A stretch of DNA of 64,000 bases from Granulosicoccus sp965214025 (GTDB taxonomy: Bacteria > Pseudomonadota > Gammaproteobacteria > Granulosicoccales > Granulosicoccaceae). Positions 37,153-45,762 of the stretch are shown piece after piece. The notes beneath the pieces are model-generated. The model ran no database searches. It saw only the letters and a program-made list of their open reading frames with translations, and was not told the DNA's origin. The translations under genes and the position numbers were made by a program. Location: assembly GCA_965214025.1 (NCBI GenBank), contig CBDCAW010000057.1:62001-126000 (forward strand), read 5' to 3'. Numbering within the stretch: position 1 is the stretch's first letter; every line of letters begins with the position of its first letter.

Positions 37153-38037
37153 TTGAACGACGATTCAACATACACCCCCCCGAGAATCTGGTCACCGGCT
37201 GCCGACGGTGGCGGCACCGGGGCGAGTACCAACCGCCCGGTGGCGGGCGCGACCCACGACAAGGCGCTGCCGGTCGGCAAGCATCCGTTGCAGCTTTACT
37301 CGCTGGCCACGCCGAACGGGGTGAAGGTCACGGTGATGCTGGAAGAACTGCTGGCACTGGGTCATTCAGGTGCCGAGTACGACGCCTGGCTGATCCGCAT
37401 CGGTGACGGCGATCAGTTCGGCAGTGGGTTTGTCGATATCAACCCGAATTCCAAGATTCCGGCTCTGATGGATCATAGCGGCGCGACACCGCTGAGAGTA
37501 TTCGAGTCGGGATCCATCCTGCTGCACCTGGCCGAGAAGTTCGGTGAATTCCTGCCTCGCGACCCGGCCGAACGTACCGAATGCCTGTCGTGGTTGTTCT
37601 GGCAGATGGGCAGCGCACCGTATCTGGGTGGCGGATTCGGGCATTTCTATGCCTATGCGCCGACGAAGATCGAGTATTGCATCGACCGTTTCACGATGGA
37701 GGTCAAGCGGCAGCTGGATGTGCTGGACAGACGTCTCGCGGAGCGCGAGTTTCTGTGTGACAGTGGGTATTCGATCGCCGATATCGCGGTATGGCCGTGG
37801 TATGGCGCGTTGGTGCTGAATCGCGTGTACGACGCGGCGGAGTTCATCCAGGCCGCTTCCTACCAGCATGTACTGCGCTGGGCGCAGGCGATCGACGCGC
37901 GTGCCGCGGTGCAGCGTGGGCGTATCGTCAACAAGCCTTTCGGTCCGCCCGAAGAGCAGTTGCACGAACGACATGACGCCAGCGATTTCGAACTGCGCAC
38001 CCAGGACAAGCTGGAAGCTGCAGGCGACGGTAACTGA
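37153..38037 (+). CDS. yghU: YghU-like glutathione S-transferase/disulfide-bond oxidoreductase
   Basis: 294 residues from TTG 37153, which has CCGGAG 11 bp upstream and matches the usual YghU N-terminus; a GTG at 37066 would add 29 unrelated residues. Nu-class GST pattern: NRPVAGATHDKALPVGKHPLQLYSLATPNG, VMLEELLALG, WLIRIGDGDQFGSGFV, NPNSKIPAL, VFESGSILLHLAEKFG, and the closing NKPFGPPEEQLHERHDASDF. These enzymes reduce peroxides and disulfides with glutathione. Confidence 0.92.
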   Translation: MNDDSTYTPPRIWSPAADGGGTGASTNRPVAGATHDKALPVGKHPLQLYSLATPNGVKVTVMLEELLALGHSGAEYDAWLIRIGDGDQFGSGFVDINPNSKIPALMDHSGATPLRVFESGSILLHLAEKFGEFLPRDPAERTECLSWLFWQMGSAPYLGGGFGHFYAYAPTKIEYCIDRFTMEVKRQLDVLDRRLAEREFLCDSGYSIADIAVWPWYGALVLNRVYDAAEFIQAASYQHVLRWAQAIDARAAVQRGRIVNKPFGPPEEQLHERHDASDFELRTQDKLEAAGDGN

Positions 38038-38038
38038 G

Positions 38039-39871
38039 TCAGGCGGTTCTCGAAGGTTCGAACCGTTCCGCACGTGGCGGGGTGGGGGTGGCCGGCTCCG
38101 GCTGTCGGCAGCGAATGCTCTGATGCGCGACCTCCGAGGGCCCGCCTGAAGTTCCGCCGGCATTCGGCGCGGCGTGGTAGCTGCGATTCTTCTCCTTCGC
38201 CTTGCCGCTGACCAGCGCGTGATCGGCACGAGCCATCACGGTATCGAGCGACTCATCGCTGCGGCGCAGCGCAATGCCCGCCGTGATGCCGATTTCGTGG
38301 TGCCCGGCGTCAGTCTGCACGGCGCTGGCGACCACGCTGGCCCGCAGGCGCTCGATGGCGGCGGCAGCGTCCAGCTCGCGATCGAGTTGCATCGCGATGA
38401 CAAATTCGTCGCCGCCGATGCGACCCAGCAGATCCTGGCGGCGCAGCCTCGTTCGCAGCCGAGACGCGATCTCCACAAGTACTTGATCGCCGGCGGCATG
38501 CCCGTACTGGTCATTGACCGCCTTGAAGCCATCGAAGTCGATGGCGACCAGTGCCGTATGCTGCCCCTTGGCACGATGCGAACGTCGACGGGCCAGGCTT
38601 GCGAATCGACGCTGGAATTCCGATCGGGACAACGCCCCGGTCAAGCGGTCCCGGGTGGCATTCCTGTGCATCTCGTAGACAGGCGCAGTCAGACGCATGA
38701 TCGCCAGCAGAGCCATCAGCGTCGTCACGATGATGACACCGATCAGTGTCCACAGCCAGTTGACGAAGTAGGCCTGCAACCCGCCCGCATATTCAATCGT
38801 CGGTGCCTGCACCATCAATGTCCAGTTGACTCGGCCACCGGCCAGTTCGAAGGGTCTGGCTATCCCGACGTGCTGCTCACCGTTCACCACGAATCGCAGG
38901 AAGCCGTTGGATTCCTCATCTACCGTGTTCCGAGGTGTGGAAACCAGTCGCTGCAGCGCTTTCATCGGCTGCCCGGCAATGCGGCCGAGCGGTAGCACGC
39001 CGTGACCGTCTGCCTGTGAAAGCGGACGGCTGGGCTCTGACCAGGCAATCGTGTTGAAGGCCTCGTCGACGACGGCGGCGGAACCGCCCTGCGCATTGGG
39101 AATGTCGGACACGATGGCGGAAAGGTTCGAGACATCGACATGCACGGCGAGCACGCTATCCGGTATTCGGCCGACTCCGGGAAGCTTCATGGCAACGGAA
39201 AGCCCCGGTGAGCGTGTGCTGAACAGCAGGTAGGGGTCTGTCCAGACTAACGATCGGCTCGCGAGCGCGTCTCGATACCACGGTTGGCGCCGCCGATCCC
39301 CGTCGGGCGAGGTTCTCCGGGACTGTTGAATCAGGTTCGCGCGTGAATCGTATTCGGACACCATCGTCGATGAGGCGTGGTGATACCCGGCGCTGATTCG
39401 AGTCAACAATGCGTCGCCATCGCGATAGACCGCCACGAAACTGCCATCGCTGCGTGCCAGCTCGACCCCCTGCACGGATTCGTTCAGTCGCAGCTCCATC
39501 AGGAAGTGCGTTTCAAGCGACGTTGCCTCCCTGGCGTCGAGCGTGCCGTCCTCGAACAGGTCCAGCATCACGACCAGAGAGCTTTCGGCAGGCTCCAGGT
39601 ACTGACGTGCCTGAGTGGCGAGCGCACCTGCCATCGCCTGCACGCGGCCGTAGGCATTGGAAATGAACTGGCTGGTCGTCACGCGCTGCATGCTGACCAT
39701 GACGAACGCGATGACCGCGATCTGCGTGACCAACAGCACAGCGATGAGCAGGAAGCGAAGAGTCTTGGGGTGCACGATGGCGGCGTCTGTGGCCTGGCAA
39801 CTGGTGGCTTGCCTTCGGCTCCTGTCGGACGCAACTAACAGGCCAGTGAACCGGATCACAGACCGTCTCAC
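38039..39871 (-). CDS. Membrane diguanylate cyclase with extracytoplasmic sensor domain
   Basis: 610 residues from GTG 39871; a GTG at 39775 (578 aa) is also plausible. Membrane helix ~residues 40-58 (FLLIAVLLVTQIAVIAFVMV), a periplasmic Cache-like domain (~60-360) with ELARSDGSFVAVYRDGD and RQPWYRDAL...DPYLLFSTR, a second helix (~375-395), then GGDEF. The active site is intact (RIGGDEF, GGDEF from residue 486) and the inhibitory RxxD I-site (RRQD) lies five residues before it, so it should make c-di-GMP with product feedback. The ~50-residue tail is low complexity. Confidence 0.92.
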   Translation of the reverse strand: MRRSVIRFTGLLVASDRSRRQATSCQATDAAIVHPKTLRFLLIAVLLVTQIAVIAFVMVSMQRVTTSQFISNAYGRVQAMAGALATQARQYLEPAESSLVVMLDLFEDGTLDAREATSLETHFLMELRLNESVQGVELARSDGSFVAVYRDGDALLTRISAGYHHASSTMVSEYDSRANLIQQSRRTSPDGDRRRQPWYRDALASRSLVWTDPYLLFSTRSPGLSVAMKLPGVGRIPDSVLAVHVDVSNLSAIVSDIPNAQGGSAAVVDEAFNTIAWSEPSRPLSQADGHGVLPLGRIAGQPMKALQRLVSTPRNTVDEESNGFLRFVVNGEQHVGIARPFELAGGRVNWTLMVQAPTIEYAGGLQAYFVNWLWTLIGVIIVTTLMALLAIMRLTAPVYEMHRNATRDRLTGALSRSEFQRRFASLARRRSHRAKGQHTALVAIDFDGFKAVNDQYGHAAGDQVLVEIASRLRTRLRRQDLLGRIGGDEFVIAMQLDRELDAAAAIERLRASVVASAVQTDAGHHEIGITAGIALRRSDESLDTVMARADHALVSGKAKEKNRSYHAAPNAGGTSGGPSEVAHQSIRCRQPEPATPTPPRAERFEPSRTA

Positions 39872-40121
39872 GTGAGCAGGTCAGCCGATCTACCGGTCGA
39901 CAGAAGGGACCGAGAGCCCGTTTTGTCGGGTATTCGCAAGGAAAGTCGTCCGGCATTACCGATCGCCCATGAGAGCAGCGTCGGCATGGCCATGCTCGCC
40001 AACCACTGAAAATCTTGCGACGCGGGCCTCCTTCGCGACATCGCGCCTCAGAATTGTCGCGTATTCGGTGTATCTCGGTGTATCTTCGGCGGCATCTTTC
40101 CGAACGGCGTCCATTGCTTTC

Positions 40122-40424
40122 ATGATCCGACATATCGTGTTCTTCAGTGCTCGCGACCCGGCCGACGTCGATATGATCGTCGCCACGCTGAAGACGTACA
40201 TCGACATTCCAGGTGTGTTGACGCTGGAGGTGGAACGCAATGCGAGGTGCGATGCCTTATCCGGTGATATAGACGTCGTGTTGCATGCGTGCTTCGCATC
40301 AGGCGAGGCTCTTGAAAACTACAAGGCGCACCCTTTGTATCAAGCCGGTATCGAGATCATCCGTCCGCGGCGTGTGCTACGGCACGTGGTGGATTACGAA
40401 GTGCCTGATGTGGAGGTACGCTGA
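40122..40424 (+). CDS. Dabb-domain (stress-responsive alpha/beta barrel) protein
   Basis: 100 residues from ATG 40122. Dimeric ferredoxin-like Dabb fold: MIRHIVFFSARDPADVDMIV at the start, central SGDIDVVLHACFASGEALENYKAHPLYQ, then a VLRHVVDYEV end. Function unknown. Its last 31 bases overlap the 3' end of the convergent EamA gene. Confidence 0.82.
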   Translation: MIRHIVFFSARDPADVDMIVATLKTYIDIPGVLTLEVERNARCDALSGDIDVVLHACFASGEALENYKAHPLYQAGIEIIRPRRVLRHVVDYEVPDVEVR

Positions 40425-41257
40425 GCCACGATCACCGCGCCCACCACGATCACGATGCCGACCAGCTGGCCGCCATTCGTCGTGTCACCCAGCAACACGA
40501 AGGCAATCGCAGCGGTCAGTGGAGGCTCCAGGTTCATCGACATCGCGGTAGCGGTGGCACCGTTACGTTCGATACCGGCGAAGAGAAAGAGATAGGCAGC
40601 GCAGAATGCAAGGCTTGCCAGTAGCAAAGTGATCGCGCGCTCGAAACTCGCCACCGGTGAGGTGACTTCGAAAAGCCCGCTGCCCACCGCGATCGAGAAG
40701 ATCATTCCGGTGGCGGCCACATGCAGCAATCGTGATGAATTGCCCATGCCTGTCAGGCGACGGTTACTCCAGACGAACGAGACAGCGATACCGCATGCCG
40801 CCAACAACCCGAAGACGATACCCATCGGATCGACACCGTCGGCACCGACCCGCACTGCCATGGCCAGCCCGCAGAAGGCCGCTGACATGCACGCGAGGGT
40901 GAGAAAGGGGGGGCGTCGTCGATCGAGCATGGCTTCGATCAGCAAGGTGATCAACGGGAAGCTGTAGAGCAGCAGTATCGCCAGGCTCACGGGAATTCGA
41001 GCGATGGCGAAGCTCAACGAAGTCGCGCCCACGACATTGGCAAGCCCGACACCCACGGCGTGCAGGCGTTGCGTTCGGGTCAGTGCCAGAGATTCATGCC
41101 GCCAGACTACCCACGCTATGCAGCCCGACAACAACATCGCGTAACGCACCAGCAAGAAGGTGGCCGGGGTAGCGCCGTGGGAGTAGCTCAAGGCGAGCAG
41201 AACGTTCGTGAAACTGATGAACGCAGCCGCTCCGAAACCGCCGACCAGACCGATCAC
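40394..41257 (-). CDS. EamA/DMT-family transporter
   Basis: 287 residues with about ten hydrophobic segments and two EamA repeats (GGFGAAAFISFTNVLLALSY...; ...GIVFGLLAACGIAVSFVWSNRRL). The end (LEPPLTAAIAFVLLGDTTNGGQLVGIVIVV) is the classic EamA C-terminal pattern. Probably a metabolite exporter; the substrate cannot be inferred. Overlaps the Dabb gene tail to tail by 31 bp. Confidence 0.85.
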   Translation of the reverse strand: MIGLVGGFGAAAFISFTNVLLALSYSHGATPATFLLVRYAMLLSGCIAWVVWRHESLALTRTQRLHAVGVGLANVVGATSLSFAIARIPVSLAILLLYSFPLITLLIEAMLDRRRPPFLTLACMSAAFCGLAMAVRVGADGVDPMGIVFGLLAACGIAVSFVWSNRRLTGMGNSSRLLHVAATGMIFSIAVGSGLFEVTSPVASFERAITLLLASLAFCAAYLFLFAGIERNGATATAMSMNLEPPLTAAIAFVLLGDTTNGGQLVGIVIVVGAVIVAQRTSTSGTS

Positions 41258-41398
41258 GGCCTCCTCACGGCGAGGCCTGCGGCTGCCAGGCCCGAAGGCA
41301 CGGCTCGATCATCGTTGAGAGAGTGAAGCGCAGCTCAGCGGTCTGCCATCGGAGGCGTGACGATGAGACCGCCGTTGTCGTATCGGAGAACCACGGGT

Positions 41399-41761
41399 TC
41401 AGATGATTTTCGCGATACTTTCAGCAGCGCGGCGGATGTCGAGAAAGATCAGGCCGAGCCGGGTGTCTGGCTTGGCAATCACGGTGACGACCGCCTCGTT
41501 GCCCGCGTGCGTCATCAGTACATAGCCGAGGCTGCCCTTGATCAGTACCTGCTCGAGTTCACCTCGCATCAATTCGTTGGAAATGCGTTCGCCGAGTGAC
41601 AGCATCGCGGCGCTCATCGCACCCACTCGATCTTCGTCCATGTCTCCGGGCAGCATCGACGCCATGATCAGGCCGTCGGTGGACAGTACGGCGGAGGCCA
41701 CGATGTCTGTGGTGGAACCGTTGAGATCGCTGAGGATCGAATTGAGTACTTCTGAGCGCAT
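41399..41761 (-). CDS. Roadblock/LC7 domain protein (MglB/CvnB-like)
   Basis: 120 residues forming one roadblock/LC7 domain: VASAVLSTDGLIMASMLPGDMDEDRVGAMSAAMLSLGERI, then VLIKGSLGYVLMTHAGNEAVVTVIAKPDTRLGLIFLDIRRAAESI. This family includes MglB and Streptomyces CvnB, which act as GAPs or scaffolds for small Ras-like GTPases. Last gene of a six-gene minus-strand operon that contains such a GTPase two genes upstream, so the pair probably works together. Confidence 0.88.
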   Translation of the reverse strand: MRSEVLNSILSDLNGSTTDIVASAVLSTDGLIMASMLPGDMDEDRVGAMSAAMLSLGERISNELMRGELEQVLIKGSLGYVLMTHAGNEAVVTVIAKPDTRLGLIFLDIRRAAESIAKII

Positions 41762-41794
41762 GCGGACATCCGTGGCTAACTGGTTGAGTACTGA

Positions 41795-42430
41795 TCATAA
41801 GGTATGTACGGTACCGGTTTTACCGTACCGTTCTACCAAAACCCAGACAAGTAGCCGAAACGCTTCGATATTGAATCGCGGAATGCCGAGTATCGTGAGG
41901 GTGAACACATTGTCACCGATATGCAGGGGCCAGAAGCCGATCTCGCTGTTGCCGGCCGGGTCCACGATGCCGAAGGCGCGGCTATGCACTGCCAACTGCC
42001 CGGAAAGAAGGGTCGAGCGCTGGTCGGCGATGGCTCGCAGGCTGGAGGCCAGCACGGCCAATTCTTCTGCCTGATCTCGTGTCACACCGCAATAATCGAG
42101 AAACAGCCCCTGCCTCGATTCGGTGAGCACGACGCGTCCGCGCTGGGAGAGTGCGGGCAACAGGGTCGGGAGCAAATCGGACAGGTTGGTTTCCGGCAGC
42201 GTTTCGGGCTTCTCACCGCTGTGCAGGAAGCCGGCCCGTGCAAGCTGTGCCAGTTGCGGCATGAACGATTCATCATCTGCCGCGATGACCTCGACCGTGG
42301 TACTGGCGGGTCGACTCAGCAGGTGGAGCAACAGCCGACGTTCGTCGGTTCTCTTCGGGCTCTGCACCGCGTGAAAGCAACCGGCAGGGGTCAGGGAAAG
42401 GTACCGGGCGTCGTTTGCCTCGAGATTCAC
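41795..42430 (-). CDS. Unknown protein, winged-helix-like start and roadblock-like end
   Basis: 211 residues, not recognised as a named family. Residues ~30-75 (RRLLLHLLSRPASTTVEVIA...LAQLARAGFLH) look like a winged helix. Residues ~95-210 show a roadblock-like pattern: RVVLTESRQGLFLDYCGVTRDQAEELAVLASSL, then VFTLTILGIPRFNIEAFRLLVWVL. If correct, this is a second roadblock partner for the GTPase whose stop it overlaps by 4 bp. The fold calls are inference from residue patterns. Confidence 0.6.
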   Translation of the reverse strand: MNLEANDARYLSLTPAGCFHAVQSPKRTDERRLLLHLLSRPASTTVEVIAADDESFMPQLAQLARAGFLHSGEKPETLPETNLSDLLPTLLPALSQRGRVVLTESRQGLFLDYCGVTRDQAEELAVLASSLRAIADQRSTLLSGQLAVHSRAFGIVDPAGNSEIGFWPLHIGDNVFTLTILGIPRFNIEAFRLLVWVLVERYGKTGTVHTL

Positions 42431-42987
42431 CGATCGTGCCCCGACGACTTCCGGTGAGAGGCGGCGAGCAATGCGCGAATGAGAACGACGATGTCATGAC
42501 GTGAGCGCGGGTCGGCATCGAATACCGGCAATGCCAGCTTGCGTTTCTCGAGATGCTCATGCACCTGATTCAGGCTATGCGCGTTCTTGGGTTCCCGACG
42601 GGTAACGCCCAGGGCGAGCCGTTGACTGGTGGCCAGAGATGCGAATGCGTCGATGTAGAGAGTGAGTTCGTCCTGCAGATCCACATTGCTGCCGTCCACC
42701 AACAGGATCACGCCGGCACTGCCACCGGCGAGAATGTCCCACATGAAATTGAAGCGCCTCTGGCCGGGAGTGCCATAGATGTGAATTGTCTGTGTGCGAT
42801 TGAGCTGCAGCACGCCGAAATCCATGGCCACGGTGGTGCTGGGCTTGCGCAAGCGCGTTTCATCAGTCGGCGTGGCTTCGGTCGTCAGTACCGGGACGTC
42901 ACTGGCACTGCGCACGGCAGTTGTCTTGCCCACACCGACCGGGCCTGCTACCAATACCTTGCATATCTGGCGCACATCAGCCTTCAT
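42427..42987 (-). CDS. Small Ras-like GTPase of the CvnD/MglA type
   Basis: 186 residues. P-loop VLVAGPVGVGKTTAVRSAS (~residues 12-30), then VLTTEATPTDE and a STTVAMDFGVLQL segment, and the switch II region IHIYGTPGQRRFNFMWDIL followed by AGVILLVDGSN. This order closely matches CvnD GTPases of Streptomyces conservons and resembles MglA, which also lacks the usual Asp before the PGQ motif. The base-specificity motif (normally NKxD) reads TRRE, so nucleotide specificity may be altered. ATGA-type 4-bp overlaps with both neighbours. Confidence 0.88.
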   Translation of the reverse strand: MKADVRQICKVLVAGPVGVGKTTAVRSASDVPVLTTEATPTDETRLRKPSTTVAMDFGVLQLNRTQTIHIYGTPGQRRFNFMWDILAGGSAGVILLVDGSNVDLQDELTLYIDAFASLATSQRLALGVTRREPKNAHSLNQVHEHLEKRKLALPVFDADPRSRHDIVVLIRALLAASHRKSSGHDR

Positions 42988-44171
42988 AAACGTTCCTTGT
43001 AGGTACCTGCGGTCGACGTGTCAGTTTCGTACAGGAGACCCAGCGCGATGGCTCCATTGTAGAATGAGGTCACGTGGTGCGGTTCGCACCCTACAGCGCT
43101 TACGATCTCGGCGATCGAGCTGGCCCGGGCCGACCACGCGGCTGCGATGTACATGCAGTCGGGTGTCAATTCGAGTCGGGTGAAGTTCGGCCACCGCCGC
43201 AGGTAGTGCTGCTGGTGTATATCGGCATCGTGAGGCAGGCGGCCACTCGCGGCGAACAGACCGCCCAGCCAGGTGAAGGCGTCGAAGGAATATGCATACC
43301 GCGCCCGCCCGTCGATACGTGTGAGCAAATCGGGGAGGTCGGCCGGACGATAGGTAGTGGTCTCGACATCATGCGGTTCCAGTGCTCTGAATACCCTATC
43401 CACATTGACCGCGCGTTTCAACGATTCGGTCATGTAGATACGGTTAAGCGCCGGCATCGCATAGACGTCGATGTCCGATACGCTCAGGCATATCGCCTCG
43501 ATATCGTGATGGCATCGTGCAACGGCCTCGTCGAGCTGGTGGTTGAAGAAGCGACGCGGCTCGTAGCGGTGCAGCTCGTCATCAGGGTCAGCAAGATCTT
43601 CCAGGCTACGCGGTTCACCGCAGAGCCGAACCATCTTCGCCTGATGGCGAGCCGCATCGCGCACGGCGGCCTTGTTTCTGCGGATCTCGCCCGGTGCCGA
43701 CGGCAGTGGTCGGTCGGGCTCGGTAGAAGCTTCGGTACGCTCTTCGGTGAGGTTGCCGGTCAGAGCTCCGGGGGCGGCCCTTTCGAGCACTGCGCTGTCG
43801 ATCGCCGACGGATCTGCCCGATCCGGCGACGTTTCATCCAACGACTGAGAGGCTTCGTGCAACACCTGGTAGGCGGCGGCTTCCAGCCGGGCGCGGTCGA
43901 GCGGCTTGTGAACCACGACAACGCCATCGATGGCAGGTTCACCATAGGCCAGTACCATCATGGCCCGCTCCGACTGCCATTGCCCGGCCTCGAGATTAAC
44001 CCGAGTGCCCGGATGGTCGTAATCCACGATCAGCACGTCTGCGACGTCGGTACTGCCGGCCATCATGAACACACGGCGGGAATCGTGCTCGAAATGGTAT
44101 CGCAGCAACGCCCGCGTCCGCTCGTTCATCGACGTCATGCTTGCCTTCAACGGCAACTGCAGGTCACTCAT
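42984..44171 (-). CDS. Pseudo-receiver protein of the GTPase cluster, function unknown
   Basis: 395 residues. Residues ~30-110 resemble a response-regulator receiver (ADVLIVDYDHPG ... GVVVVHKPLDRARLEAAAYQVL): an Asp at the VDYD position and a Lys-Pro pair are present, but the usual Thr/Ser is not obvious. A low-complexity acidic linker (~110-170) leads to an unknown C-terminal part; its last ~50 residues (ASSIAEIVSAVGCEPHHVTSFYNGAIALGLLYE) look like a winged helix. It may couple an input to the GTPase gene that it overlaps by 4 bp. Confidence 0.6.
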   Translation of the reverse strand: MSDLQLPLKASMTSMNERTRALLRYHFEHDSRRVFMMAGSTDVADVLIVDYDHPGTRVNLEAGQWQSERAMMVLAYGEPAIDGVVVVHKPLDRARLEAAAYQVLHEASQSLDETSPDRADPSAIDSAVLERAAPGALTGNLTEERTEASTEPDRPLPSAPGEIRRNKAAVRDAARHQAKMVRLCGEPRSLEDLADPDDELHRYEPRRFFNHQLDEAVARCHHDIEAICLSVSDIDVYAMPALNRIYMTESLKRAVNVDRVFRALEPHDVETTTYRPADLPDLLTRIDGRARYAYSFDAFTWLGGLFAASGRLPHDADIHQQHYLRRWPNFTRLELTPDCMYIAAAWSARASSIAEIVSAVGCEPHHVTSFYNGAIALGLLYETDTSTAGTYKERL

Positions 44172-44689
44172 GGAGTCGTTGGCAGGGACGTACCGCAGGG
44201 TGAAGCTGTAGCCAGTGGGTTGTCGCTGGCTGCTGTGCAGCCATCGAACAGCGACGTGTGCGCCTCGAGCAGCTGCGCCATGGTGGGCAGCACGCTACCG
44301 GCAGGTGGGATCGACAGGGCGATCGAGTCGTCGGCAGCATTCGCCCCGGCATCGATCATGGCCCGGAAGCGGTCCGCCTCGGTAGTGCTCAATTCATGAC
44401 GGCAGTCGTGCAGAAGCCTTTGCTTGAGCGCGTTTCCCGCGCTGCCCGTGACTTCGAACAGGTCGTGTATCGCACCCGCCAGGTTAGCCCTCAGCGAGGG
44501 CTGCCGGCATAGCAGCACACGCCGGACGTGCGCGAGCAGGTCCGATGGTTCACGCATGATTCTATAGCTCAACCCGTGCCAGACATCGAAGACGTCCAAC
44601 CCGTCGGGCAGCGCCAGCGGGAACTGGATTTCCAGACGAAAGCAGGTGTGTGCCTGTGCAATGTGCCTCTTCATGAATGCGTCGGACAA
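44168..44689 (-). CDS. Unknown cytoplasmic protein of the GTPase cluster
   Basis: 173 residues, no recognised family. The N-terminus (MKRHIAQAHTCFRLEIQFPLALPDGLDVFDVWHGLSYRIM) has alternating hydrophobic pattern; no signal peptide or membrane segment is seen. The C-terminal ~40 residues are Ser/Thr/Pro/Ala-rich. Kept as real because it sits 18 bp after the V4R-like gene and overlaps the next gene by 4 bp in a compact operon. Confidence 0.6.
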   Translation of the reverse strand: MSDAFMKRHIAQAHTCFRLEIQFPLALPDGLDVFDVWHGLSYRIMREPSDLLAHVRRVLLCRQPSLRANLAGAIHDLFEVTGSAGNALKQRLLHDCRHELSTTEADRFRAMIDAGANAADDSIALSIPPAGSVLPTMAQLLEAHTSLFDGCTAASDNPLATASPCGTSLPTTP

Positions 44690-44707
44690 TATCTGCGAAG
44701 CAACGGC

Positions 44708-45217
44708 TCAGCGTGGTGCCAGGCGGAAGATGTCGTGATGGGCACCTCGTAGCACCGACTCCACCTGAGTACCACGATACTTTCGGTCGAGCACCTGCTC
44801 CAGCGCACCCCAGACCACACCGAGCGTGTAGGTACACTTGCGGTCCGAACCATCGGCCTCGCCGGCGGAGCATACGGTTTCGCTGGTGTACACCAACAGG
44901 GAATCACCATCTTGCTCGATACGGTCCACGATGCACAGGCGCGTGCCTTCGAGCCCGAGGACCGAATCGAGACGCTCGGCTACCGTATGCAACGATTCGC
45001 CGACACCGACGCCGAGCTCTTCGAACACGGCCTTGCCACGAATGCGCCCCGCAGAGGTCAGCGCGATGGCAGTAGCCTGCACGCCCAAGATGTCTTCCAT
45101 GCCGACGATGATGGCTTTCAGGCAGATCACACTGCTGAAGTCACCCAGTTCAGGACGCAACAGCGCCACGACGTCCTCGGCCCCGGTTTCATCCAATGCT
45201 GCACGTTCGGCTTGCAT
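44708..45217 (-). CDS. V4R-like small-molecule-sensing domain protein
   Basis: 169 residues from ATG 45217, with GGAG 9 bp upstream; the longer frame upstream is not conserved in pattern. Two parts: VICLKAIIVGMEDILGVQATAIALTSAGRIRGKAV, then CTYTLGVVWGALEQVLDRKYRGTQVESVLRGAHHDIFRL. The second resembles the end of V4R/heme-NO-binding-like domains, which bind small ligands. First gene of the six-gene GTPase operon, so it could be its sensor; that is inference. Confidence 0.6.
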   Translation of the reverse strand: MQAERAALDETGAEDVVALLRPELGDFSSVICLKAIIVGMEDILGVQATAIALTSAGRIRGKAVFEELGVGVGESLHTVAERLDSVLGLEGTRLCIVDRIEQDGDSLLVYTSETVCSAGEADGSDRKCTYTLGVVWGALEQVLDRKYRGTQVESVLRGAHHDIFRLAPR

Positions 45218-45375
45218 GAGTGTCTCCCCCGCGTGTCGACTAAATAGTGTATCGGAACTGGCTAGTATGGGTTCTACGCGAATCCGGTCGATTTTTACCC
45301 TGATCAGCGTGAGGCACCACACAGATATTCAATGTCAGGAGGGTGATAGTGGGAGTGTGCTGGAGAAGCACGTGA

Positions 45376-45747
45376 ATGCTGCGAACCAACATGAAACCAT
45401 TCTCTGACGAGGCGACCCGGCGAACTGAGAAATTCGATTCGCTGCCGACCGAATTTAGCTGGATGCCAGCTCGGGCACGCGCCGCCAATGCATGGCCCGC
45501 CCGGCAGGTACTGTGCCCCACGCCGGTTGTGATCAGCAGGCCTGCCTGTCTTGCACACGTCATCCTGACTGCCGTCCAGGCCGAGCGCCGCGACGATCTA
45601 CTGGATCGCGGCCTGCCCTACACCTGGCGCTGTTCGATCGGTGGCCACCGCGCGATCGTCCGCGAGCACCCGAATGGCAAGTTCGAGCAGATGGGCATCG
45701 AGGACACCGGCGAACTCACGGTGATTCGCGTACTGCAGCGCGCGTAG
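45376..45747 (+). CDS. Hypothetical small protein
   Basis: 123 residues from ATG 45376 (GGAG 11 bp upstream); an ATG at 45391 is an alternative. No family recognised. The second half (LLDRGLPYTWRCSIGGHRAIVREHPNGKFEQMGIEDTGELTVIRVL) has a plausible globular pattern. It has no clear operon partner; the gene before it faces away and the one after it is convergent. May be lineage-specific. Confidence 0.5.
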   Translation: MLRTNMKPFSDEATRRTEKFDSLPTEFSWMPARARAANAWPARQVLCPTPVVISRPACLAHVILTAVQAERRDDLLDRGLPYTWRCSIGGHRAIVREHPNGKFEQMGIEDTGELTVIRVLQRA

Positions 45748-45762
45748 CCCAGGGCAGCAGCC

